In this document: in pieces, positions 25,881 to 35,600 of the stretch | Position numbering within the stretch: position 1 is the stretch's first letter | How the letters are laid out: every line of letters begins with the position of its first letter | DNA from: Lichenostomus cassidix | Lineage: Eukaryota > Chordata > Aves > Passeriformes > Meliphagidae | DNA length: 64,000 bases | Assembly: GCA_008360975.2 (NCBI GenBank) | Contig: CM039182.1 | Location: 19,254,324-19,318,323 of the forward strand | Reading direction: 5' to 3' | The notes under the pieces: generated by a model | Told to the model about the DNA's origin: nothing | Seen by the model: only the letters and a program-made list of their open reading frames with translations | The model's database searches: none | Made by a program: the position numbers and the translations under genes

Positions 25881-25900
25881 TAATTTACTTAAGTAAATTA
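25881..25900. repeat. 20-bp perfect palindrome
   Basis: TAATTTACTT at 25881-25890 is followed without spacer by its exact reverse complement (25891-25900). It sits two bases beyond the recognisable 5' edge of the neighbouring CR1 and 18 bp before the TG that opens the putative insertion at 25919. The flanking bases (G/G) do not extend the symmetry. Confidence 0.85.
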
Positions 25901-25918
25901 GCTTCTAGACTGCTTAAA

Positions 25919-26509
25919 TGACACTGAACTACATCTGCCCAGCATATAATTAAAATTAGATACTGTGTAGATGCTCACAAAACATGCCCAGGAATAAGGC
26001 TGGATGGACGATGTTAGATGGTTCAATATTGCCAGTTAAACGTGATAACTTATGGACTATCCATTAGTCCAAGCTGCTACAAATATCTACATTATCAGGG
26101 CTTTTTTACACTCATTTATTTGTTGCCTAAACCCAGGACAGGTATCCTTTTCAGATCTACATATGCAATGAAGGCATTGCTATTCTCAGCTGCATGCCCC
26201 TGACAGCTGGATGGGTGTTGTAGCCTTCCTTTCCCTTGTCTCGTGTGTGGAGGGGAGAGCAAGTGCAGTCTCCCCCAGAGACTCTAAGCTGGTCAAGCCT
26301 GCCTTTGCTTGGTTTATGGGGACCTATAGGGGTAACTCTCAATATGGTCCTTCCTGTCAGGTGAGCTATGGAGTGGTAACCCCAGCAAAGTGCAGGGAAT
26401 ACAGAGCACCAGTGTGTTCCACTAGCAAAGATGGTTGCAAAGTGTCTCTCCCTGCCCTAGTAGGAAAGTTGTGCCAATATAATTAAAGGTCTTATTTCAT
26501 AATAAAACA
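25919..26509 (+). mobile_element. Putative 591-bp LTR-like insertion bounded by CTTAAA
   Basis: The segment starts TG (25919) and ends ACA (26507-26509), and is flanked by identical hexamers CTTAAA (25913-25918 and 26510-26515), like an integrase target duplication. Near its right end are CCAAT (26474-26478), an AT-rich TATA-like word, ATTAAA (about 26482) and AATAAA (26502-26507). Its middle is visibly less AT-rich than the flanks and holds a 91-codon frame (26211-26486) with a hydrophobic N-terminus but no recognised domain. The weak point is that AATAAA abuts the end, leaving no U5, which is abnormal for an LTR. The matching AT-rich hexamer could be coincidence, so this is tentative. Confidence 0.35.
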
Positions 26510-26734
26510 CTTAAATTGTCTCAGAAATTTCTGTTGACATGGGTTTTTTTACTTTTAAAACCGAGTTTCCTCAAGATAGAACTGATTGCTCCAGTTTAAC
26601 TTATTTAAAGTGATACAACTTTCCCTTGGTCAAGCTTCTTTTCTGACTGTCAAACAGATGTTTTTTATGAATGCTACACTTTAAAAATCATTCTAGAAAA
26701 GCAGATGTGTTGTAATAAATATCACAGGGCAGAC

Positions 26735-27265
26735 TGTTGGGGTGGATAATACCACCTCAGGAACTGCTGGAGAGCTGAGTGGTTCCAGTACCACAAGGCT
26801 CCACTGGTGGCAGACATCTTAGCCTTCCCCCTGGAGAACACGATGGTTCCTCCCCAAATTATGTAAATCCCCCCAGCTGTAACCTAACCCCTGATTCCAT
26901 CCCTTCCTCTTCCCCATTGGTTGTGGTGTTCCCCCCGCCTCCTCTCCCCTGACCCTCTAGCCGCCCCTTTAAATGTAGACGGCTGGGGTCTCTCGCCCTC
27001 TTTCACCCTGGAACCCTTCAGAATAAACCTCTGGAACCTCCGGCTGACTGAGCGCTCTGAATTCTTTGTCTCTGGTGACGCACGAGTTATCCAACTCCGT
27101 GGGTGAGTGAGAATCTGTGCCTTACACCGGCACGGGTGTGAGAAGGGCTTTTCTGTACAGCACCAGGCAGTGCTGGCTGGAGTGATCTCTCGATAGCCAT
27201 AGAGACACTTTAGGTAAACGCAGAGGCCTGGTTCCACCCCTCCTCCCCCTCCGCGTTAGAAGACC
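26735..27265 (+). mobile_element. CpG-rich ERV LTR with downstream leader-like sequence
   Basis: A sharply bounded block, richer in GC and CpG than anything else in the window. It opens with TGTTGGGGTGGATAATACC (26735). It carries a TATA-like TTTAAAT (26968-26974) and a pyrimidine-rich stretch before AATAAA (27022-27027), followed by a U5-like segment. Two right-hand ends are possible. One is ACA at 27124-27126, giving a TG...CA unit of 392 bp. The other is just before 27073, where TGGTGACG resembles the start of a tRNA-Trp-type primer-binding site. A strong splice-donor-like GTGG|GTGAGT lies at 27099-27108, as in a retroviral leader. No target duplication was found, so one end may be truncated. 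No gag, pol or env sequence is present. Confidence 0.6.
26968..27027 (+). promoter_or_regulatory. LTR TATA-like box and poly(A) signal
   Basis: TTTAAAT at 26968-26974 sits about 50 bp upstream of AATAAA at 27022-27027. This close TATA-to-poly(A) spacing is typical of LTRs with a short R region. Transcription would run on the plus strand, starting near 27000. Activity cannot be judged from sequence. Confidence 0.45.
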
Positions 27266-30200
27266 TCTGCGAACTCAGGAGATGAGCTGACTTACCTCAC
27301 CTGTTGAGATTCCTCCCTTAAGAAATATTGAGTAGGAAAAAAGTGTGACAGTAGGGAAAGGAAATACATACCTTTTTGTTATGTGAAGTCCTGCTGCACA
27401 CCACATTACAGTGACCTTCTTGGTATTTCTGTGTTTTGATTGCCTACTGTCCAATGCACCTCATTCCTCAAAGGTTAATGAGGCTAAACAAGAGACAAAC
27501 AAAAAGGTCAGAGAACAAAATGCTGATCTATCGACAAGGGCTATGGAATGCAAAAGTAACACAGAACTCCAATACTGTCATTCCTGCATTGCTGATACCA
27601 TGCTAAAACAAGCACACACAGACATCTCCCTCAGAAAATTTTGCTGTGCCTGAAGTAGAGAAGTGACCCTCTCTCTCAAGCCCAAAAAGCTGAATCAGTG
27701 CTATCACAGTCTGAGGGCTAAAGTTCCTACTTCAGCATAACTGTGGCATGGAGAAGAACAAAGAGGGAACTAGGGAAGAAGTCAGGAAAATGAACTCTCT
27801 CACTAATTACTCATTCACTGGAGTAGGTACATGTGTGGGAGGACTGGGGTCTGCCTACAGCAAACCATGTCACTCCTGCTCCTCTTCTCCAGGCTTAGGT
27901 CTTTCACCAAGGCTGTCAGTGGCTGTTGCCACAGAGACTCTGCTGCTCAGAGGTTGTACAAACAAGTGTATTACAGCTGAAGACTTTTGTCTTCCTGTCA
28001 CCGAGGCTGAAAGTAGAAAACAGCAGAGAATCTGTCCCTCAATCCAAATGACAAGCAAGAATAATGACTAGGGAGCAATTTACTATGAGAACGTTTTGCC
28101 ATTGTAAAATTTGATTGCTCAGGCACCCAACTTTTCATTGAAAATGGCACTTCAGTCAATAAGAAGAAATGTCTGGTCAAAATGAGCAAGGAAAAAACAT
28201 ATATTCCTTCCCATCACTATTTTTGTGAGCAGGGATTTTAAAATGGTGTGTTTTTTGCAAGAGGAGAAAGGATTTGTTCAGATTCAGAACTCAAGATACC
28301 TGGGGACCTGATTTGTTTCGGAAAAATGCAAATTTTTAACTTTCCCAAATATTTAAACAACTGTGTTCTGACTTTTGGAAGCAGAATGAATACTGTTCTA
28401 AAACAATCTGTTTTGTTTACTTAAAATGGATCTCCATCCATTTAAAAATGTATTTTGTTTCTTTAGTTCCATTTCTTTAACAACCAAGGGTTTAAAAGAA
28501 AGCAATAGTTTGCAAAGCCTGTCCTGGACTCCTACTCTAAGTAACAGTGATACTGGAAAAAAATGCTACTATTGATAATTGCCAACAAGCTGTAGGACTA
28601 TGGAATTAATTCAAAATGTCTAGAGAATCAGATTTGAAAGAACAGTCTAAAACAATGCAAGCATCTGCAAGAACGATGTGGAGAGCTGATGTGGAAAAAA
28701 GATTTTACCTTTGTGCTTCCAAACCTGCCCTTTACAGTCTTAAATTAAAAAATGTTAAAAGTTGCCTTGTCAGCTTCAGCAGTAAAGCTAAAAAGTGAAG
28801 GAAAAAGAAAGCAAAAAAGAAGGGTTGAAAATGTTTTCTTTGCATAGAAAATCAGAATAAAAATGAGTAACCTATTAGAGTTGATTCCAGAAATTACAGC
28901 ATAAAGTATAAAATAATACTGAAGACCTAAAAACACTGTCTCATGTTTAGAGCTCTCCACAATCCCTTTTTGGTTTGCTGCTTTTTGTAGAGATGGGAAG
29001 TGAGGCACCAGCACCTGTCACCAGACCACTAAACAAATAATGTGTCTTCCCTTTGCATGGGCCACTGGAAGGAAATTGCTGCCTGGTACTCCTATTACTT
29101 CTGCCTTGACATAAATTATGAGCCACTTACAATGATGTAAAAGGATAGATTCTTTTTCTTTGACTGGAAACTTACCTGCTGATTACTCTGGAGCTTTGAT
29201 TAATGTTTCTGCCCCATTTTGTATGAAGGCTAGCACACCAAATATACTTGGTACTCAGTAACTGCATCAATACAGTGGACAATAATGAACCAGGGCTGGA
29301 AAAAACTGAAGTTTGAATTCCTATTGGCATAAATGAGACCTCCTACAGACCTGCAGGCTGAATCAGAGTGGGAATTCCTCCACCCTCTGTCATGATGGTG
29401 ATAGACCAAGCTGTTATATGCTCAGAAATTCTGAGTGTGGAACACTAAATATGGCACAGAATTAGTAGTTGAGGCATCTGTCTCTCACCACTGGGAAGTA
29501 CTTTTCTGAGGTACTTCTTTTATGATAAATTATTAATGGCTGTTATATTGCCATGGAGAAAAAAAGCACATACATGAGGCAGTGGGTGCCCTGGAGGCAC
29601 TAGCAGATACTGATCCTCATGTCTGGTGACCCCAGGCAGGGAAAATGCAGCCAGAACCACAAGAAAGTTTAAGTTTTGGGAATTTCTCCCACTAGTTTGC
29701 ACAATCATGAAGAGACATCAGTTTCCATACAAAAGCTGGATATGACAGCAGGAGAAACACAGCATAGGAAAGGGGGGGTAATTTATTGTTTTGATCAACT
29801 GTAAGCACAAAGGCTAAATTCAGAATAAATTACTGCAATTGGAAATCCCTCTTTTTGAAGAAAAAGCTGGAAACGACTCATTATTAATATCCATTCAGCT
29901 ACATTAATATTACTGGTACATTATTAAACCTGTTGGAAGTAAATTTGCTTGCTTTTCTCCAAGGTACAGCTCCCTGCAATCAAAGTGATATTGCAAAGTC
30001 TGGATCTGCAGGGCCAAACACATTTATTTCACTGTTTGCATGGGACCAGAGATGGATGCCTGAAAATCTACCAAACAATGCTTGAGGCCATGGAATCAGA
30101 GTTTACTGTCTGAGGAGAACCCTGCTGAGTGGAACAGGGAAGTGGAGCAGGAGGGACTGTGAAATGGCACCTGGAGCCATTTACTAGGAGATTGTTTAAT

Positions 30201-31122
30201 CCAGCCCTCAGCATGGCTGCTGACTTTGGTTCACAAGTGAATTTTCTTCATGTTCAGGTATTTCCTTTTCCCCTCGTCATTTTTTTTATAATATATTACT
30301 TTTTTAACCAATAAACACACATAAAACCCCCTCTATATATGTATGCAAGCACATGAATAAATATCACAGTGATTATGTATGAAGCAATTGTTGGATGATA
30401 CATATAAGAACATATTTTAAAATCCAAGCCCATTAAGATTGATGAAAATAATGTATGAGGTTATACTACAAGGTTACTTGGCCAGGTTAAGGCAAGAATA
30501 TTTATTGTTCCATGGGTTTTATATACAAAATGGACTGTAGGGATTACTTGGTCCAAAATTTTGTATAATAGAATTTTTAAATGTTACAAGGCATTTAGTG
30601 GGTGGGAGAAAACTGCTATTTCCTGCAGTCATTGCAAGTCTCTTTTAGTCACCAATGACTGAATTTTCTAAATAGAATGTTCATCAATATTAAAAATAAG
30701 GCTTTGTTAATTAAGAAATAAATTACTGAGTTCTTGTTGATTTGATTAAACATAATGAAAAATTGACTCAGTCAATGAGAAAATGAGAATGAGGCAAATT
30801 AACTCGTTTCAGACAAGCCTTCTTAGGCATGTCTCTGTCTTTAGAGTGTTCAGTGAGGTGAACAGGCACATCTGAACCATCACCCTGGCCATGGCTGCTC
30901 TGAGTAACACTTACTGCCTGAGTAAACTCCTTCTAGTTATAGTCCTTGAAACTTAGAATTAATTGAATGTTGAGACCTTAGTAAATTCTGAGGATACACA
31001 ACAAATTCACTTTAACTGCTTAAAGACTGCTGCAGACCCTTTTTAACAAAGGTTGGTGTGAACATTCATCCTTTTACAACTGAGTTTTAGTTCCTTTGTG
31101 GATAGAAAACTGACAATTATTT
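27266..31122. other. Unannotated AT-rich noncoding sequence
   Basis: No gene is supported in about 3.9 kb. Frames of 107 codons (27748-28071, plus) and 89 codons (28745-29014, minus) have no recognisable motifs or splice context. No repeat family was identified, although old elements could be present. Confidence 0.5.
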
Positions 31123-31240
31123 TGTAATGGGTTGACCTTGCCTAGATACCAGGTGCACACCAATCTGCTCTATTGCTCCTGTTCTCAACAGGACAGGAGG
31201 AGAAAAAACATGACAAAAATTTTATGGGTACATAGATCAC
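31123..31240 (+). mobile_element. Avian ERV LTR fragment (left end)
   Basis: The block begins TGTAATGGGTTGACCTTG, followed by words matching CCAGGTGCACACCAATCTGC, CTCTATTGCTCCTGTTCTC and AACAGGACAGGAGGAG. This resembles the left end of a widespread avian LTR whose consensus I recall as 'TGATGGGTTGACCCTGGCTGG...GCCAGGTGCCCACCAAAGC...CTCTATCACTCC'. Similarity fades after about 31240, so only the U3 start seems present. The promoter and poly(A) parts are missing, and no target duplication was found. Family assignment is from memory. Confidence 0.6.
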
Positions 31241-32112
31241 TATATACTAAAGGGTATTACAGATATCTATTAAAGAAGTGTCATTACAGGAACACTCAGG
31301 ACGCCTGGAATACATTTGCAAGTAAACAAATAAAATAATTGTTAATGTAAGACCTAGTGTCTTCTTATCCTGCTTTATAACCAAATGGTGTTTCTCAATT
31401 GAACTATCAAGTCTCCAGTTAAAGAAGTGGCTCACTAAATCAATTTTAGGCTCCATTAAGCTCATGGAAGTCTACTCCTCTCTTCTGAAGCCTGAGCTCT
31501 GTGCAGCATTTCCCCTTGAAACTGTGTACCCCTAGAACTGGGAACATTCCACACACCAGAGCACTGAGCTCACCCTTGCTCTACATGGCCAATCTAGATC
31601 TTCTTGCAAAGCTTTCATTTTAACTTGGTTTAGGCCCCCATTAGCTTCAAACAGTACAAATGCTATTAAGGAATCTATTTTAGCTACAAGCGTATATAAA
31701 GGGTATTTAAGTTTAGTTTAAAATATGACTCAGACACCTGCTCAAGCTGGCACTGCTCAAGAGGTTACTGGCTGAAAAGTAGGCTGTGGCATCCTGTCCA
31801 CCCCAAACCTGCAGCAAAATGAAGCAATGCCACTCACTTTAATCTTGTTTGCCTGAGACTCACACAGACTTAACTTGTGACTTGTCCTGTCTGTAGAGTG
31901 CATGAATGAGTAATTGCCATGGCCAAATTGATGCATGTTTGGCTAACTTGTATGTCTATTCCTCAAATTAATATGCAATCATCCTCTTGGATTGCTTTAA
32001 TCAAATTGATTTTTAAATTATTCTGTTAGTTAAGACAAATACATCCTTTGTGTTTCCATGGCAATGTGCTAAGTCGTGTGTTTTCAGGGAGGGAAATATA
32101 TACTGATTTTAC
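31241..32112. other. Unannotated noncoding sequence
   Basis: No gene or recognised element. The remainder of the LTR fragment on the left could extend into this stretch in diverged form, but I cannot align it by eye. Confidence 0.5.
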
Positions 32113-32113
32113 A

Positions 32114-32139
<26 letters not shown>
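32113..32139 (+). repeat. A27 homopolymer
   Basis: An uninterrupted run of 27 adenines. It could be the tail of a retroposed sequence, but the 70 bp upstream match no transcript or SINE I recognise. The length is prone to sequencing and replication error. Confidence 0.9.
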
Positions 32140-32144
<5 letters not shown>

Positions 32145-32577
32145 GATGGCCTATCACACAGAGAAAAATATTGCTTTTCTTTGCAATACAACAGTTTCAA
32201 ATAAAAAAGCTCCTCTTCCTTCAGCAAGGAAATCTGTCTTTGGAACAAGATGCTCCCAAATAATTTATGTTTTCATTAAATAGCTATTTAATTTTGGCCT
32301 GCTGATCTGCTAAATTTGTGGTTGCATATTTGGCATGGCTCTGTGGGCTTTGAGAAAAGTACTACTTACAATTGATAAAGAGCCAAGAAATTCCTCTTCG
32401 TCACTTTTATAGAGATTTTTATGTTCTTCCCACTTTCTATCAGCTAATTTCCTTTTTTCTTCCTAGTTCACAGAAATAATTATTTTTTCTAAGTGAAAAA
32501 TAATTCCTTCCAGAGATAAAAGCTTTTGAAACTTTTAATTAATATCAAACAAGGTAACACTGAAAATTGAACCAGTC

Positions 32578-32580
<3 letters not shown>
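32140..32580. other. Unannotated AT-rich noncoding sequence
   Basis: No gene or recognised repeat. The part 32250-32500 is unique in appearance and free of simple repeats. Confidence 0.5.

Positions 32581-32616
<36 letters not shown>
32581..32616. repeat. (CA)18 microsatellite
   Basis: Eighteen uninterrupted CA dinucleotides. This is a long pure array, likely to vary in length between individuals. Confidence 0.95.
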
Positions 32617-32618
<2 letters not shown>

Positions 32619-35600
32619 GAAGTCAATACAGCAGTGAAGACCAATATAAAACTTTAAAAAGCAAGAAAAAATTCCAAGTGGATTAAGATCTTTAACTGCA
32701 TTAACTTAATTTCTCTTAAACAATGTTTAGTAGTTTCTTTGCATCTCAGCAGTTATTCCAAATTGGGTCTTAAACAACTTCAGATCTTCTGTGCTAATCC
32801 AGGAAGCAAAGTAGTTTATACCACTGCAGCCCACTAGAAAATCCTGTATGCAGTGGGATTATTAGAAAGAGTTCAAGCTATTGTTGTGAAATTATAACAC
32901 CAGAAATTATGAAAGCTTGAATATCACGTGCCAAGTGACTTGTCCTAGGTCAGTAGTTTGTACCAGACTCAGTATTTTTCAGGCCTGCTTTTAGAGGGGT
33001 CAGGGGCTCTTAGTGACTTGAAAGAATGACTGAACCCAAAAACACCTTCACATCAATTACATCCATAAGGTGACTGCACTGCTCTTCCAATGCATGAAAG
33101 AGCTCCTGCCTGTAAGTAGTTTTATAATACATGTAGGGGAGCATTGGGATTAAACATTTGTATCTAACTTATACTTATTAGAGATTAATAAATTATACTG
33201 AAAATCATGTATTTAACCAAATATTAACAGAAATTTTTGTTGCTAAATTAGAGTCAAAGACACATTTGAATAGATGTCCCTTGATTAAGTCAGGAAGATT
33301 TTGATAACTCATTTTTGGTCTATATAATTGAGTAATTAATGGAAGAACTTTATCTACATGTTATATGAGTACATTTATTCAATTAAATTAATATCTCACT
33401 AAAAAGAAAAAAAAAAGAAAACCCAGAACTTTAAAGTACATTTACTCAAACTGACAGCTGGTGGAACAACTGGGTGGTGGGAGGTTCACATTCTGTTTGA
33501 GTTGTTCACTTTAATGAGTTTCAGATAATCTGCTGTTTCATGCATGCATACATGTGTGACTTTGGCTTTTTGAGGTCATTGGGATGGTGAGGACATCATA
33601 GGCTCCTTTGTTTAATAAAAGATTAAATATGATTGCAAAGGAGGTTTCACAAGTGAATGGGGGATTTCAGAAAAGACATTAGCTCCATCTAAGCACTTCT
33701 ACATTCAAGGAGATTCTATGTCATTATTGTCATTTATGAATAGTTTGAACAAAGCTCTTATAAATTTTGACATACTGGTATGGGTGGAGTGACTTATTCC
33801 TGCTGCTACAGGTCTTAAAAGTCTGGGCTACTAATGAGAGAAAATGCAATTAAGGAAAACATGACCTGAATTAGAAAAAGGCCAGGGCTGGGTAATAGAG
33901 TGTATGCTACCATCAATCACAATATGTTGCAAAGAAACCTCTAATGAGAAAGGCTACTGGTAAATGCAGAATTATATATATTTAATAAATATAAATGCCA
34001 CATATTATTATAGCACCCTGCTTTGTTTTTTAACCATGGAAACCATTCCTTTTGTACACATGGGGAAGCTGATTGAAAAGGATATGCCAAACAAGTTAGA
34101 AATTGAGTCACTTGCTTTTGGTCCCTTGAGGATGTGACTAAAATGGTAGAATCTCATACAAATAGATTTATAACCACAGAGACACAAAATGCACATTCAC
34201 ACTGCTTTTATTTGCTTACACACAATTGCACACAAAGTAATGTTAAGAAGGGCAGTCAGACTTTATGATGCAATGGCATGGAGTGACTTGTTAATGAGCA
34301 GTACCAGATTATTTTTCTGTGTAAAATGCAATCACTCAGAATTCTTTCATCCTCCTGCCAGGAAGGGCTATATGATCTCTGTGATCTATAGCAACCTGTT
34401 CAGTTCTTGGACTCGTCTCAATAGTAATTTTTGAGGTCCCAGTATGCCTCTATCTTTGGATGACATCTAACAGTGCTAACCTGGAAGTTAGCTAAGACCA
34501 AATCCTATTTTGGAGGCAGCAGGTGCACCAGATTGATTTTTTTTTCCCCTTTATTAGCACTAATCTCACACACAAGACAGGGAACAGAGCTACCAAAGAG
34601 CCCCTGAATGCAGATATCTGTAGTTCAGTGTCTCCACTTTCCACACCAAAAAAAGTATTCAAAATGGAACAGGAGAGACTATGTGCTAAAAGTGGGAAAA
34701 TAAACTGTCTGAAAATACTGAACCAAATTATACAGTAAAAAACCCCAGTAATATTACTTAAGAGTCCTGAAGAGAAATCTGGACATCTTTTAAACATAAT
34801 TGATTGAACCACACGACTCACGAGAATTATCATCCTCAGTTGAAGGATAGAGCATTGTGAATTGACAAGTGGTGGTCAGATAGATGACAAAACTGGGCCT
34901 TAGCTGTGAGCCTGGTGCCACTTAACCAAAGAGTCAGTGAACCTAAGAAAGTCCATAAAAGATAGAAAAGCAGAACAAGTAAAAAAAAAATGGCTGGTGA
35001 AAGACTGGGGAAGGTTGGAATATTAGGTCATCTAGTAGATTTTGAGGTGTCATATTGCTAAGAGTATGATTTTCCCCAAAAGCAAAAACACTTAGCAGGA
35101 ATAATTAGGGAACGGAATTAATTCATATTTTCTCCAGGAGTAAGGCAGCCACCTCAAACTGAAAGCCAAACAAATTGAGAATGAAACAGGGAAAATTCAA
35201 ATTAGCTGTTCAGGGCAGCTTTGACACCTTCTCTGCATCCAGTGAAGGTCTCAGAACATCAGATATTAATACTAAACACAAAGTTTCTTCCACAGGAAGA
35301 TCTCAAAGAGGAGTAGTTTTGCTATGTGCATGATTGTCACACCAGGTTAAAATGGCATCAAATCTTTCTTCGTTTATTCTTTGAAAGTTTTCCAGTTCTC
35401 CTATAAGCAGAGGTTCACGAAGGTGATTTCAGTAGTAGACATCTGTACTTTGGTCAGTCTATCGTAACAACTTATGAATACACTGATGTTTGTATAGTAC
35501 TAATTATGATCTTTCTGAATTACATCTGCTGGAGTTCTTTATTCAACTGCTGGTGAGTCCAATTATCCTTCTATCGTATCAAACGGCAGGCCTAGACTAT

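Noticed and set aside
26211..26486. 91-codon frame beginning with a signal-peptide-like stretch
   Set aside because: It lies inside the putative 25919-26509 insertion, has no recognisable mature domain, and the hydrophobic start is short. It was not called as a gene.
26884..27237. 117-codon minus-strand frame
   Set aside because: It is antisense to the CpG-rich LTR, and its length reflects GC-rich composition with few stops.
32113..32139. A27 tract as the tail of a processed pseudogene
   Set aside because: The upstream sequence shows no recognisable transcript, and no flanking target duplication was found.
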